Of a stretch of 64,000 nucleotides of DNA, positions 1-9,106 are shown piece after piece; the first letter of the stretch is position 1; each line of letters opens with the position of its first letter. The position numbers and the translations under genes are program-made. This DNA comes from Streptomyces iranensis (GTDB lineage: Bacteria > Actinomycetota > Actinomycetes > Streptomycetales > Streptomycetaceae). A model generated the notes under the pieces. The model saw only the letters and a program-made list of their open reading frames with translations. It had not been told where the DNA came from and did no database searches. Location of the stretch: assembly GCF_017874715.1 (NCBI RefSeq), contig NZ_JAGGLR010000004.1, positions 62,001 to 126,000 on the forward strand, given 5' to 3'.

Positions 1-513
1 CGGGGCGACCTTGTGGGCGCTGAGGTTCAGCGGGAAGTTGAACGGCGCGATGCCGAGGACGGTGCCGCGCGGGAAGCGACGGGTCAGCGCGAGCCGCCCG
101 GTGCCACCGGCGTCGGTGTCCAGCCGCTGGGCGTCCCCGCTGTTGAACCGGCGGGCCTCCTCGGCCGCGAACCGGAAGACGGACACGGCGCGGCCCACCT
201 CACCGCGCGCCCACTTGATCGGCTTGCCGTTCTCGTCCGAGATCAGCCGGGCGATCTCCTCGCCGCGCTCGGCGAGACGGCGCGACACATGGTCCAGCGC
301 GGCGGCCCGGACGTGCGCGGGGGTCGCGGCGAACTCCTCACGCACCGCGTCGGCCGCGGCGACGGCCTCCTCGATCTGCGCATCGGTGGGAACGCTCACC
401 ACGCCGACGCGGCGGCCGTCCCAGGGCGAGGTGACCTCGAGCGTGCTCTCGCCCGTCGCCTTACGGCCGGCGAGCCAGAACGCGTGGGTGACAGCTTCGT
501 GTGTGTCTGGCAC
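1..513 (-). CDS. Aldehyde dehydrogenase, N-terminal part (cut by window edge)
   Basis: NAD(P)-dependent aldehyde dehydrogenase family; only the first 171 codons are inside the window. The start is a GTG reading VPDTHEAVTHAFWLAG. The visible part shows the usual ALDH N-terminus: the substrate-side motif TSPWDGRRVG, a helical segment DAQIEEAVAAADAV, the ENGKPIKWARGEV stretch and the conserved IAPFNFPLNL segment that lines the cofactor tunnel. The catalytic Cys and Glu lie outside. It sits downstream of a PucR-type regulator on the same strand (223 bp gap), so control by PucR is plausible. The substrate cannot be deduced; a semialdehyde fits the amine-catabolic neighbourhood. Confidence 0.88.
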   Translation of the reverse strand, partial: MPDTHEAVTHAFWLAGRKATGESTLEVTSPWDGRRVGVVSVPTDAQIEEAVAAADAVREEFAATPAHVRAAALDHVSRRLAERGEEIARLISDENGKPIKWARGEVGRAVSVFRFAAEEARRFNSGDAQRLDTDAGGTGRLALTRRFPRGTVLGIAPFNFPLNLSAHKVAP

Positions 514-590
514 AGCGGATCCCGACCCTTCTGAAGTGGTGTCTCTCCTCCCACCGTAGGCGCGCCGCGCCCGCTCGGCGTTTGTCCGAG

Positions 591-620
591 GCGTAGCAGT
601 CGGGCGCGCGGGCGCTACGC
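591..620. repeat. Inverted repeat in ALDH-pucR gap
   Basis: The 223-bp gap between the PucR regulator and the partial ALDH contains GCGTAGC (591-597) and its exact complement GCTACGC (614-620), 16 nt apart. It could be a weak hairpin after the regulator gene or an operator for the dehydrogenase. No U-tract follows, so the role is uncertain. Confidence 0.3.
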
Positions 621-736
621 AATGGCGTGCCGGAATGCGGAGGGATCGGGACGAGGGGGTCGCGGCGGTGACCGGGGTGGGGCGGCTGGGGCGGTGATCG
701 GGAAGAGTCGGCCGACTCGGGGCGGAGGCGCGCGGT

Positions 737-2488
737 TCAGGTCGAGGTGCCGGGGGCCGTGGCCTTGAGGGCCAGCCAGAGCTCCATGCGGACGTCCGGG
801 TCGTCCAGGGAGCGGCCCAGGATCTCCTCGACGCGACGCATCCGGTAGCGCAGGGTGTGCCGGTGGACGCCGAGGTCGGCGGCGGCCGCGTCCCACTGGC
901 CGTGCCGGGAGAGCCAGGCGCGCAGCGAGGCGACCAGGTCGCCCCGGCCGGTGGCGTCGTGCTCGTGCAGGGCGCGCAGCATGCCGTCGGCGAACGCCCT
1001 GACGGCGTCGTCGGCAAGCAGGGGCAGTACCGAACCCGCCGCCATCCGCTCGTGCTCGACCAGCATCCGGCCGCGGCGGCGCGCAACCGACAGCGCCTGC
1101 TCCGCCTGGCGGTAGGCGGCCGCGGCGGCGATGGGGCCCGCGGGGGCGGACAGCCCGATGACGAGCTCGTCGCCGCGGAGCGCGGCGACCGCGGCGCGGT
1201 CGCGGGGGCGGGCCTTCGTACCCCGGCGCGCCTCGACGGCCTGGGCGTGCTCGGCGCAGGCCGCGACCGCCGCCCCGCCGTCGGGGGCCAGCACGATGAG
1301 CCGCTCGCCGTCGGGCACGACCAGCACCGACTCGCCGATACGGGCCGCGGCCGCCTCCATGGTGTCGATGAGCGTGCCGAGGGGGTCGGCCGCCTCGGCT
1401 TCGCCCGCGGCCGTGGTGGTGGCATCTGTGGGGATTTCCGCTGGGGCGCCGTCCGCGCCGGAGGGCGCCGCGTGGGCCTGCTGGGCCGTGCCACCGGACG
1501 GCACCTCGGCGACCAGCATCCGGAACGGCGCGTCGAGCAGCCCGCCGTACAGCCGCCCGGCGACCGCCCGCGCATGGTCGGGCTCGCCCGCGAGCAGCAT
1601 CCGCAGCACGGCGGCGCCGAGCCGCTGCTCGGCCTCCTGGAGGGCGCGGGAACGCTCAGTGGTCAGGGTCAGCAGCGCGACCGCGGAATGCACGGCGTAG
1701 CGCTCCGCGGTGCCCAGCGGCGCGCCCGTGCCGACCGCGAGCACCCCACGCGTACGGCGCCCGGTACCCAGCGACTGGAGCTCCACCCGGTCGGCGACGG
1801 CCGTGTCCTCGGCCGGTTCCGCGCCCGTGGCCCCGGCCGGTCCGCGGCCCCCGCCGACCACGATGCTCGCGGGTCCGGGGCGGGAGCGCAGCCGCTCGAC
1901 GTCGGCGGTGAGCCGGGCGGCGCGACGAGCGGCCCAGTCGGGGGCGGCGGCGACCACGGCGCCGGAGACGTCGTAGAGCGCGGCCCAGCCGTCGACATGG
2001 GCGGCGAGCCGGGCGAGCAGCGCGGCGGGCCCCTCGGCGCCGATGGCGGCGCGGGTCAGCTCGCGCTGCGCCTCGAACCCGGCCGTCACGGCCCGGTACT
2101 GGTCCGCGGCTATCGCCGCGGAGACGGCCTTGCTGATCGCGATGAACGGGGTGCGGCGTGGCACGCCGAGCAGCGGCAGCCCCTCCTCCTTGGCCGCCGT
2201 GGCGAGCGCGGGCGGCACCTCGGCGTAGTTGACGCCGAGCGCGAACCCGAGCCCCACCACACCCGCGCCCACCAGCCGCCGCACATAGCGGCTCATCTCC
2301 TCCGGGTCATCGGCCTCGATCTGCATAGCGGTGATCAGGAGCAGCTCGCCGCCGTCCATATAGGGCACGGGGTCGGCCAGCTCGCTGACATGCGCCCAGC
2401 GCACGGGGGTCTCCAGCCGGTCCTCGCCCGCGAGGACGGACAGCTTGAGGCCGGGGTGGCGGACGAGTGAGGCGAGCGTGGGAGGCAT
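737..2488 (-). CDS. PucR-family transcriptional regulator
   Basis: 583-residue regulator. The N-terminal PucR/purine-catabolism domain (about 1-125) includes LASLVRHPGLKLSVLAG and SELADPVPYMDGGELLL. A central GGDEF-like/CdaR region follows, and the C-terminal helix-turn-helix (about 530-580) reads DLGVHRHTLRYRMRRVEEIL followed by DDPDVRMELWLAL. PucR proteins usually activate nitrogen-compound catabolism in response to a metabolite. It reads towards the partial ALDH gene, so regulation of that gene is likely. A second PucR protein with the same N-terminal layout lies at 22910-24712. The ATG follows an A/G-rich stretch and gives the expected domain start. Confidence 0.93.
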   Translation of the reverse strand: MPPTLASLVRHPGLKLSVLAGEDRLETPVRWAHVSELADPVPYMDGGELLLITAMQIEADDPEEMSRYVRRLVGAGVVGLGFALGVNYAEVPPALATAAKEEGLPLLGVPRRTPFIAISKAVSAAIAADQYRAVTAGFEAQRELTRAAIGAEGPAALLARLAAHVDGWAALYDVSGAVVAAAPDWAARRAARLTADVERLRSRPGPASIVVGGGRGPAGATGAEPAEDTAVADRVELQSLGTGRRTRGVLAVGTGAPLGTAERYAVHSAVALLTLTTERSRALQEAEQRLGAAVLRMLLAGEPDHARAVAGRLYGGLLDAPFRMLVAEVPSGGTAQQAHAAPSGADGAPAEIPTDATTTAAGEAEAADPLGTLIDTMEAAAARIGESVLVVPDGERLIVLAPDGGAAVAACAEHAQAVEARRGTKARPRDRAAVAALRGDELVIGLSAPAGPIAAAAAYRQAEQALSVARRRGRMLVEHERMAAGSVLPLLADDAVRAFADGMLRALHEHDATGRGDLVASLRAWLSRHGQWDAAAADLGVHRHTLRYRMRRVEEILGRSLDDPDVRMELWLALKATAPGTST

Positions 2489-2667
2489 GGCACCTTCGAA
2501 GCGAATGCGACGACTTGCGACGACTTCACCGTCCCGTATGAACGGCTACTGCCGATTCTGCCTCAATGGAGGAAAACGCGGAATTGACGGCCTGATTTCG
2601 CCACGGGTATGGCCGTGACGGCGCGGTTCCGGTTGCTCCGGCCACCGGAGCGGGGCAACCGGGGGCA

Positions 2668-2755
2668 ACCATGACGACCAGGGCGACCGGGACAACCATG
2701 ACGACCGGGGCGACAGGGCGACCAGGCCGACCAGGCCGACCAGGGCAGAGCAACG
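2668..2755. repeat. 9-bp periodic repeat tract between pucR and P-loop ATPase gene
   Basis: The 303-bp gap 2489-2791 holds no convincing gene. Much of it is a degenerate tandem array with a 9-bp period, clearest at the right end, where GACCAGGCC occurs twice followed by GACCAGGGC. Leftward units are diverged forms such as GACCGGGGC. Short open frames across it are the translated repeat and not real proteins. The pucR promoter should lie near 2489-2600, but I see no clear -10/-35 pair. Confidence 0.6.
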
Positions 2756-2791
2756 GATGACGGCATGAGGACCGACCGGAACGGCCGCCGG

Positions 2792-4960
2792 TCACCCGCG
2801 CAGATCCACCAGCACCGGGGGCCCGCCCTCGCCCCTTACGGAGGTCACCGACAGCACCGCATGCCCCGGGGGGACCGCATGGGCCAGCTCCGAGGCGGAC
2901 CAGCGCTCGCGCTCCACCGTCCGTACGGTCACCGACTGCGTGGTCACCGCCTTGCCGGTGGCGACCTTACGGATGAAGTGCAGCACCTTGGTGAGCGGCT
3001 CCTCGGCGATGATCTGCCGGTCGGTGACATCCCGGGTCTCGACCCACTCCGTCCCCCACACCTCGGCGAACCGCGCACCGTCCCAGGTCGTCACCCCGGC
3101 ACAGGCCATCCGGCAGCCGACCGCGCCGAGCAGCGCGCTGCGCAACGACTCGGGCACGTCGTCGAGGGTGCGGAGGGTGAGCACGGCGCCCGCGTGGGCG
3201 GAGCGGAGCCGCTGGATGCCGCGCAGGGCCTCGGGCGTGACGGTGTGCGAGGCGTCGTCCAGGACGAGGCAGGCGAACAGCGAACGGTCGACCCGGCCCA
3301 CGGCGCACTCGGTGAACTGCGCCAGGACCAGCCGCGCGAGCATCCGCGACGCCTCCGCGTGGCCGCGCTCGGGCAGATCGATACGGACCCGGAGGGGGTG
3401 TTCGAGGGCGCGGAGCGAGAACGGGCGGCGGTCGCCCGTGGTGTCGAAGAAATCGGCGAACGCGGGCCGGTCCAACAGCGCGATCCGGTCCGCGAGCAGC
3501 GCGCCCACGTCCCCGGGCGCACCCGACTGCCGGACCCGCGCCTCCAGCTCACGGGCCTGCGCCCGCTCCCCCGCCTCATCCAGCACCTCACGCAGCGCGT
3601 TGACGGCCGCCTTGGAACCGTCCAGCAGCTCCCGCAGATCCGGGACGGACGGGAAGCGGCCGTGGGCGGCACGGTAAGGGCCGAGCAGCTGGGCCAGCGC
3701 GGTGGCGGCTCGCCGGCTGTCCCCGCCGGGCAGCGAGGCCGCCATGTCGCCGATCAGGGCCTCGGCGAGGATGCCCGCGGCCTCGTCGGGGTCGGTGGTG
3801 CCGCCGTAGAGATCGAGGTCATAGCCGGAGTCGGGCCGTCCGATCTTCACGACGACGTCGAACGCCTCATCCGCCCCCAGCCCGGCCCCCGCCGCCCCGA
3901 CCGCCACAACCGCGACCCGCCCGGCGAGCGCCTGCAGACACAGCGACTCCACGACGGGCCGCACCACCCGCCCCGTCTTCCCCGAACCGGGCGGCCCGAC
4001 GGCCAGCAGCGAGGTGCCGAGCACCTCGGGATCGAGGGCGAGCCCGACGCCGCGGTGCTGGTAAGGATTGCGGGAATCCTCAGCAGCGGTGCCGAGGCGG
4101 ACCTGATGGGCGAGGAGATCATGCCGCGCCGTCCGGACGGGCAGATCCCGCGCACCGGACGGATGGCCGTACGAGGCTGCGCCATGACGCAGCACGGTGT
4201 CGGTGAACGAGGCGAGCGAATTCCTCCCCGCCCGCACGGACTGCCAGGCGCGCTCGATCCGGGCGTGGTCGACGTCATTCATCGCCCCCGCCCGCGCGTC
4301 CGCCGCCAGCCGATCAGCCGCACTGTGCCCCCCTGCGGCCCGCAAATGCGGCCACTCCACCGGATCCCCCTCCGGCCGCCCCGCGGCAGCCGCCTCAGGA
4401 GCGGGCTCATCCCAGGCCCGCCGGAAGAGGGGCGCGACGTAGCGACGCCAGACCTCGGGCCAGTGGCCGACGCGACCGAAGATCACGGCGAGGACCCCTG
4501 CGAAGATGACTTGGTAGATGCGCCAAGCCCATACGAACGCCATCTTGTTGTCGCCCTCGACCCAGGACTCCGGGGTCAGCAAGTACAGCGGCCAGAGATA
4601 GAAGCTGCCGAAGTACTCGTAATAGATCAGTGACCAGACCAGCCAGCCGCACAAGGCCGAGATCAGGGCCCCGCTGAGCAGCCGCTGCCCCGGAATCCGA
4701 TCCGGCTCCTCCGGAGCCTTCGGCTTGTGTTCGTACGTCCACACCCCCGGCGCCGCCTCGGACCGCGGAGCGCGCAGCCAGGCGACGAAGGACGGGCGGG
4801 CCGCGGGCGCGGGGGCCGGAGGGGCACCTGGGGCCGCCGGGGGTGCGGTCGGCGGCATCGGCGGCGGGGCGGCGGGAAAGGAAGGCGGGGATTGCGGGGG
4901 TGGGGGTGGGGGCGGGTTGTGGCGTGTGCTGCGTGGATCGAACGTGCCCTCGGTGTCCAT
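2792..4960 (-). CDS. Membrane-anchored VirD4/FtsK-like P-loop ATPase
   Basis: About 722 residues from the ATG at 4960, which has an AAGGGG ribosome site six bases upstream. An in-frame ATG at 5008 would add 16 basic residues but lacks a good ribosome site. The N-terminus is Pro/Ala-rich and disordered. Two hydrophobic segments follow at about 90-125 and 140-165, separated by a short loop. Walker A (VGPPGSGKTGRVVRP) is near residue 320 and a Walker-B-like CLVLDDASH near 560. This layout resembles type IV secretion coupling proteins and conjugation or FtsK-type pumps. No relaxase or secretion genes are adjacent, so the role is unknown. It is divergent from gabT. Confidence 0.8.
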   Translation of the reverse strand: MDTEGTFDPRSTRHNPPPPPPPQSPPSFPAAPPPMPPTAPPAAPGAPPAPAPAARPSFVAWLRAPRSEAAPGVWTYEHKPKAPEEPDRIPGQRLLSGALISALCGWLVWSLIYYEYFGSFYLWPLYLLTPESWVEGDNKMAFVWAWRIYQVIFAGVLAVIFGRVGHWPEVWRRYVAPLFRRAWDEPAPEAAAAGRPEGDPVEWPHLRAAGGHSAADRLAADARAGAMNDVDHARIERAWQSVRAGRNSLASFTDTVLRHGAASYGHPSGARDLPVRTARHDLLAHQVRLGTAAEDSRNPYQHRGVGLALDPEVLGTSLLAVGPPGSGKTGRVVRPVVESLCLQALAGRVAVVAVGAAGAGLGADEAFDVVVKIGRPDSGYDLDLYGGTTDPDEAAGILAEALIGDMAASLPGGDSRRAATALAQLLGPYRAAHGRFPSVPDLRELLDGSKAAVNALREVLDEAGERAQARELEARVRQSGAPGDVGALLADRIALLDRPAFADFFDTTGDRRPFSLRALEHPLRVRIDLPERGHAEASRMLARLVLAQFTECAVGRVDRSLFACLVLDDASHTVTPEALRGIQRLRSAHAGAVLTLRTLDDVPESLRSALLGAVGCRMACAGVTTWDGARFAEVWGTEWVETRDVTDRQIIAEEPLTKVLHFIRKVATGKAVTTQSVTVRTVERERWSASELAHAVPPGHAVLSVTSVRGEGGPPVLVDLRG

Positions 4961-5210
4961 GTGCTGCCCCTTGCCCCCTGACCGGCTGTTCCTCGGCTTT
5001 CGCGCCATCGCTCAATCTAGTGTTCCCGCGCGGGGAGTTCAGCGACCCGGGCGGGCCCGTCTCACTCGCGGGATCCGTAAGGCCGTCGTCGGGCTATGGC
5101 CGTCGCGGACAAGGAAACACGCGCAGTGCTCCCGAACGGAACATGCCTCATCCCTCGCCACGCCCATAGCCTGCGACTAAAGCCCCCTGTTCTTTCCCCT
5201 GGAGCCCGTC

Positions 5211-6560
5211 ATGACCGAACTGTCCGGAGGCCCGGCCCTCCCCCAGGAGCGTCGCGTCGTCACCGCCATTCCCGGCCCGAAGTCGCAGGAGCTGCTCGCC
5301 CGTAAGAACGCGGCGGTCGCCGACGGGGTGGGGAGTGTGCTGCCGGTCTTCACCGTGCGCGCGGGCGGCGGTGTGATCGAGGACGTGGACGGCAACTCGC
5401 TGATCGACTTCGGTTCCGGTATCGCCGTGACCTCCGTCGGCTCCTCCGCTGAGGCCGTCGTGCGCCGGGCGTCGGCGCAGCTGGCGGACTTCACGCACAC
5501 CTGTTTCATGGTCACCCCGTACGAGGGCTATGTGGAGGTTTGCGAGGAGCTGGCCCGGCTCACGCCCGGCGACCACGCCAAGAAGTCGGCGCTGTTCAAC
5601 TCGGGCGCCGAGGCGGTGGAGAACGCGGTGAAGATCGCCCGTTCGTACACCGGGCGCCAGGCGGTCGTCGTCTTCGACCACGGCTACCACGGCCGGACCA
5701 ACCTCACCATGGCGCTCACCGCCAAGAACATGCCGTACAAGCACGGCTTCGGCCCCTTCGCGCCGGAGGTGTACCGTGTTCCGCTCGCCTACCCCTACCG
5801 CTGGCTGACCGGCCCGGAGAACTGTGCCGAGGAGGCCGCGGCCCAGGCCATCGACATGATCAGCAAGCAGATCGGGGCCGAGAACGTGGCCGCGATCATC
5901 ATCGAGCCGGTCCTCGGCGAGGGCGGCTTCATCGAGCCCGCCAAGGGCTTCCTGCCCAGGGTCGCGGAGTTCGCCAAGTCCAACGGCATCGTCTTCGTGG
6001 CGGACGAGATCCAGTCCGGCTTCTGCCGCACCGGCCAGTGGTTCGCCTGTGAGGACGAGGGCATCGTCCCGGACCTGATCACCACCGCCAAGGGCATCGC
6101 GGGCGGTCTGCCGCTGGCGGCCGTCACCGGCCGCGCGGAGATCATGGACGCGGCGCACTCCGGCGGTCTCGGCGGCACCTACGGCGGAAACCCGGTGGCG
6201 TGCGCGGCGGCGCTCGGCGCGATCGAGACGATGCGCGAGCTGGACCTCAACGCCAGGGCCAAGCGCATCGAGGAGGTCATGAAGGGCCGCCTCGCCGCGA
6301 TCCGGGAGAAGTACGACATCATCGGCGACCTCCGCGGCCGTGGCGCCATGATCGCCATCGAACTCGTGAAGTCCGGCACGAAGGACCCCAACCCCGAGGC
6401 CACGGCCGCCGTCGCCAAGGCGTGCCACTCGGCCGGGCTGCTGGTGCTGACGTGCGGCACCTACGGCAATGTGCTGCGTTTCCTGCCGCCGCTGGTGATC
6501 GGCGAGGACCTTCTGAACGAGGGTCTCGACATCCTCGAGGGCGCCTTCGCCGAGCTGTGA
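5211..6560 (+). CDS. gabT: 4-aminobutyrate aminotransferase
   Basis: 449-residue PLP-dependent class III aminotransferase, converting GABA and 2-oxoglutarate to succinate semialdehyde and glutamate. Visible motifs are the cofactor phosphate-binding NSGAEAVENAVKIAR, the HGYHGRTNLTMALT segment, IIIEPVLGEGGF, the Asp-containing VADEIQSGFCRTG and the PLP lysine in TTAKGIAGGLPLAA. Length matches the family. GGAG lies seven bases before the ATG. It is transcribed away from the P-loop ATPase gene. The neighbouring polyamine operon would generate GABA, so this enzyme probably completes that pathway, with the partial ALDH at the window edge a possible succinate-semialdehyde dehydrogenase. Confidence 0.95.
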   Translation: MTELSGGPALPQERRVVTAIPGPKSQELLARKNAAVADGVGSVLPVFTVRAGGGVIEDVDGNSLIDFGSGIAVTSVGSSAEAVVRRASAQLADFTHTCFMVTPYEGYVEVCEELARLTPGDHAKKSALFNSGAEAVENAVKIARSYTGRQAVVVFDHGYHGRTNLTMALTAKNMPYKHGFGPFAPEVYRVPLAYPYRWLTGPENCAEEAAAQAIDMISKQIGAENVAAIIIEPVLGEGGFIEPAKGFLPRVAEFAKSNGIVFVADEIQSGFCRTGQWFACEDEGIVPDLITTAKGIAGGLPLAAVTGRAEIMDAAHSGGLGGTYGGNPVACAAALGAIETMRELDLNARAKRIEEVMKGRLAAIREKYDIIGDLRGRGAMIAIELVKSGTKDPNPEATAAVAKACHSAGLLVLTCGTYGNVLRFLPPLVIGEDLLNEGLDILEGAFAEL

Positions 6561-6662
6561 CTGTGAGTGATCGATGGGTGGCGTGAAGAAGATGTGCGGG
6601 GCCGATGACAGGTGGGTGATCGGTCTGTCGGGCGGGGCTTCGCTGCCGTACGGTCATTGCAG

Positions 6663-7631
6663 ATGAGAGAAACACCCCGCTCGCAGGGGACTGCGGGCGA
6701 TGCCGAGCCGGTGCTTCCCCAGCCCCGACCCGGCTGTGCCCTCGCGCACACCACTGGAGCCTCCGGCTCCGGATCTCCTCACCGATCGGACGGCCGCCCG
6801 CCCCAAACCCCCCGGGGCGCGCGGCACACCGATCGCCACGGCGGCCCCGGAACCACCCCCCCTGTTCCGGGGCCGCCGACTGTTCACTCCCCTTCCGCGC
6901 CACGGGCGCCCTTTCCCGCGCTCCTCACGCCCCTCGCACTGATCGCGTTGCTCGCGCTGTGCACCTGGCAGATCGCCGCCCACGGCCCCCTGCGCACCTA
7001 CGACGAACGGTTCGGCCGTGCGATCGCCGGCTCAGTGCTCCCCTCCCAAATCGCCGAGTTCCTCGCCGACCTCGGCAACACGGCGGTGGCGGTCCCCGTC
7101 CTCGCCCCCGCCCTCGGCTGGGCGGCGTGGTGCGCCCGGCGCGCGGGAGCGCCGCGCTGGTGGCTGCCGCCGCTGGCCACCGCGGTGGCGATGGCGGCGG
7201 TTCCGGCGCTGGTGGTTCCGTTCAAGGCGCTGATCGACCGCCCCGGCCCGCCCGGGGCACTGGCGGACGAGACCGGATTCTTTCCCTCCGGCCATGCCGC
7301 GACGGCCGCCGTCGCCTACGGCGCGGCGGCGCTGCTCCTCCACCCCCTCCTGCGCCCGCGGCTGCGGCGGCCCCTCCTGGTGGCCGTCGCCGTGCTGAAC
7401 CTCGCCGTGGCAGCCGGGCTGGTCCGGCGCGGCTACCACTGGCCGCTGGACACCGTCGCGAGCTGGTGTCTGTCCGGTCTACTGCTGTGGACGGTGCTCA
7501 GGGTCAGCCGATTGAGCCACAACGGCCAGTCCAGCCCCGGCGGCCAGTCCAGCCCCGGCGGCCAGGGGAAAGCGGCATCCGGCCCCCACAGGCCGCGGCC
7601 GCCCCAGACCGCGCCGAGCGGCCCGGAGTGA
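6663..7631 (+). CDS. PAP2-family membrane phosphatase
   Basis: About 322 residues with a long Pro-rich disordered N-terminus, then six or so membrane segments beginning at FPALLTPLALIALLALCTW. The three PAP2 phosphatase motifs are visible: KALIDRPGPPG, FPSGHAATAA and RRGYHWPLDTVAS, with the catalytic histidines present. Likely substrates are phosphatidic acid, undecaprenyl pyrophosphate or related lipid phosphates on the outer membrane face. The start is uncertain: a GTG at 6612 or an ATG at 6663, neither with a strong ribosome site. The last 40 residues are a Gly/Ser/Pro tail encoded by an 18-bp direct repeat (7523-7568). Confidence 0.85.
   Translation: MRETPRSQGTAGDAEPVLPQPRPGCALAHTTGASGSGSPHRSDGRPPQTPRGARHTDRHGGPGTTPPVPGPPTVHSPSAPRAPFPALLTPLALIALLALCTWQIAAHGPLRTYDERFGRAIAGSVLPSQIAEFLADLGNTAVAVPVLAPALGWAAWCARRAGAPRWWLPPLATAVAMAAVPALVVPFKALIDRPGPPGALADETGFFPSGHAATAAVAYGAAALLLHPLLRPRLRRPLLVAVAVLNLAVAAGLVRRGYHWPLDTVASWCLSGLLLWTVLRVSRLSHNGQSSPGGQSSPGGQGKAASGPHRPRPPQTAPSGPE
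7523..7568. repeat. 18-bp direct repeat in 3' end of PAP2 gene
   Basis: CGGCCAGTCCAGCCCCGG occurs at 7523-7540 and again, perfectly and directly adjacent, at 7541-7558. A partial third copy starts at 7559. Being 18 bp, it keeps frame and yields a repeated GQSSPG motif near the C-terminus. Confidence 0.85.
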
Positions 7632-7652
7632 CCACGGCGCGGGGCTCCGCGC

Positions 7653-9101
7653 TCAGCTGTCGAACCCCAGCCCCACCTTGTCCATCGCCTTCAGCCACAG
7701 ATTGCGGCGCCCACCGTTCTCATCGGCCCGGGTCATGGACCACTGGGTGATGCCGATCCCCGCCCACCGCACCGGCTCCGGCGGGAAGGGCAGGGGCTTG
7801 CTGCGGACCATCTCCAGGCGGGTGCGCTCGGTGCGCTCACCGGCGAGCAGATCGAGCATCACCTCGGCACCGAACCGGGTCGCCCCGACGCCCAGGCCCG
7901 TATAGCCGAGGGCGTACGCCACCCTCCCCCCGTGCGCGCTGCCGAAGAAGGCGGAGAAGCGCGAGCAGGTGTCGATGGCGCCGCCCCAGGCGTGGCTGAA
8001 GCGCACGCCCTCCAGCTGCGGGAAGCAGCGGAAGAAGTGCTGGGCGAGGGTGCGGTAGGTGGCGGGGTGGTGGTCGTATTCGGCGCGCACCCGGCCGCCG
8101 TAGCGGTAGACGATGTCGTAGCCGCCCCACAGGACGCGCTGGTCGGCGGTGAGCCGGAAGTAGTGGAAGTGGTTGGCGGTGTCGCTGAGTCCCTGCCTGC
8201 CCCGCCAGCCGATCGCGTCGAGCTGCTCCTGGTTAAGCGGCTCGGTCATCAGCGCGTGATCGTAGACCGGGGTGATGTACGGGCGAACGCGGCGCACCAG
8301 CGAGGGGAAGGCATTGGTGGCGAGCGCCACCTGGCGGGCGCGCACCCGGCCGAAGGGCGTGCGGACGGCCATCGCCGCCCCGGCGCTCGCCAGCCGTTCG
8401 GCCGGGGTGTGTTCATAGATCCGTACGCCCAGCTCGGCGCAGGCCCGCGCCAGGCCCCAGGCGAGCTTGGCGGGGTGCAGCATGGCCACGCCGCGGCGGT
8501 CCCACAGCCCGGCCAGGAAGGTGGGCGAGTCGACCTCGGCGCGCACCGCGTCGCGGTCGAGGAACTCCTGCTCGCCGACGCCGAGTTCGGCCGCCAGCTG
8601 GGCGGCCTCGCACAACTCCGCCACCTGGTACGGCTCGGTGGCCACATCGATCTCGCCGGTGCGCTCGAAGTCGCAGTCGATGCCGTAGCGCTCGACGGCG
8701 GACTCGATGGCGTCGAGGTTGCGGTGGCCGAGCCGTTCGAGTTCGGCCAGCTCAGCGGGCCAGCGGGCGGCGCCGTTGCCGAGGCCGTGGGTGAGGGAGG
8801 CGGCGCAGAAGCCGCCGTTGCGCCCGGAGGCGGCCCAGCCGATCTCCTGGCCCTCGACCAGGACCACCTCGCGGGCGGGGTCGCGCTCCTTGGCGATCAG
8901 GGCGGTCCACAGTCCGCTGTAGCCGCCGCCGACCACGAGCAGATCGCACCGCTCCTCCCCGACGAGGGCGGGGCGGGGGCCGGGCCTGCCGGGGTCGTCC
9001 AGCCAGTACGGCCGGTACGCGGCCCCGGCCAGGGCCTTCCAAGCGGACGGGGTGGGGGCACCTTCGCCCCCGGACGAGCGGGTCATGGCGTCCGTGGCCA
9101 T
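7653..9101 (-). CDS. puuB: FAD-dependent amine oxidoreductase (PuuB/GabD-pathway type)
   Basis: 482-residue flavoprotein of the DAO family. The N-terminal Rossmann motif DLLVVGGGYSGLWTALIA binds FAD. It is followed by the acidic strand end VVLVEG, the flavin motif GWAASGRNGGFC and a C-terminal YTGLGVGATRFGAEVML segment. In E. coli, PuuB oxidises gamma-glutamylputrescine to the aldehyde; a similar reaction on putrescine or a glutamylated polyamine is inferred here. The ATG has GGAG nine bases upstream and lies 5 nt after potC. It is the last gene of the polyamine operon. The gene symbol is by analogy only. Confidence 0.85.
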   Translation of the reverse strand: MATDAMTRSSGGEGAPTPSAWKALAGAAYRPYWLDDPGRPGPRPALVGEERCDLLVVGGGYSGLWTALIAKERDPAREVVLVEGQEIGWAASGRNGGFCAASLTHGLGNGAARWPAELAELERLGHRNLDAIESAVERYGIDCDFERTGEIDVATEPYQVAELCEAAQLAAELGVGEQEFLDRDAVRAEVDSPTFLAGLWDRRGVAMLHPAKLAWGLARACAELGVRIYEHTPAERLASAGAAMAVRTPFGRVRARQVALATNAFPSLVRRVRPYITPVYDHALMTEPLNQEQLDAIGWRGRQGLSDTANHFHYFRLTADQRVLWGGYDIVYRYGGRVRAEYDHHPATYRTLAQHFFRCFPQLEGVRFSHAWGGAIDTCSRFSAFFGSAHGGRVAYALGYTGLGVGATRFGAEVMLDLLAGERTERTRLEMVRSKPLPFPPEPVRWAGIGITQWSMTRADENGGRRNLWLKAMDKVGLGFDS

Positions 9102-9106
9102 GGTTC

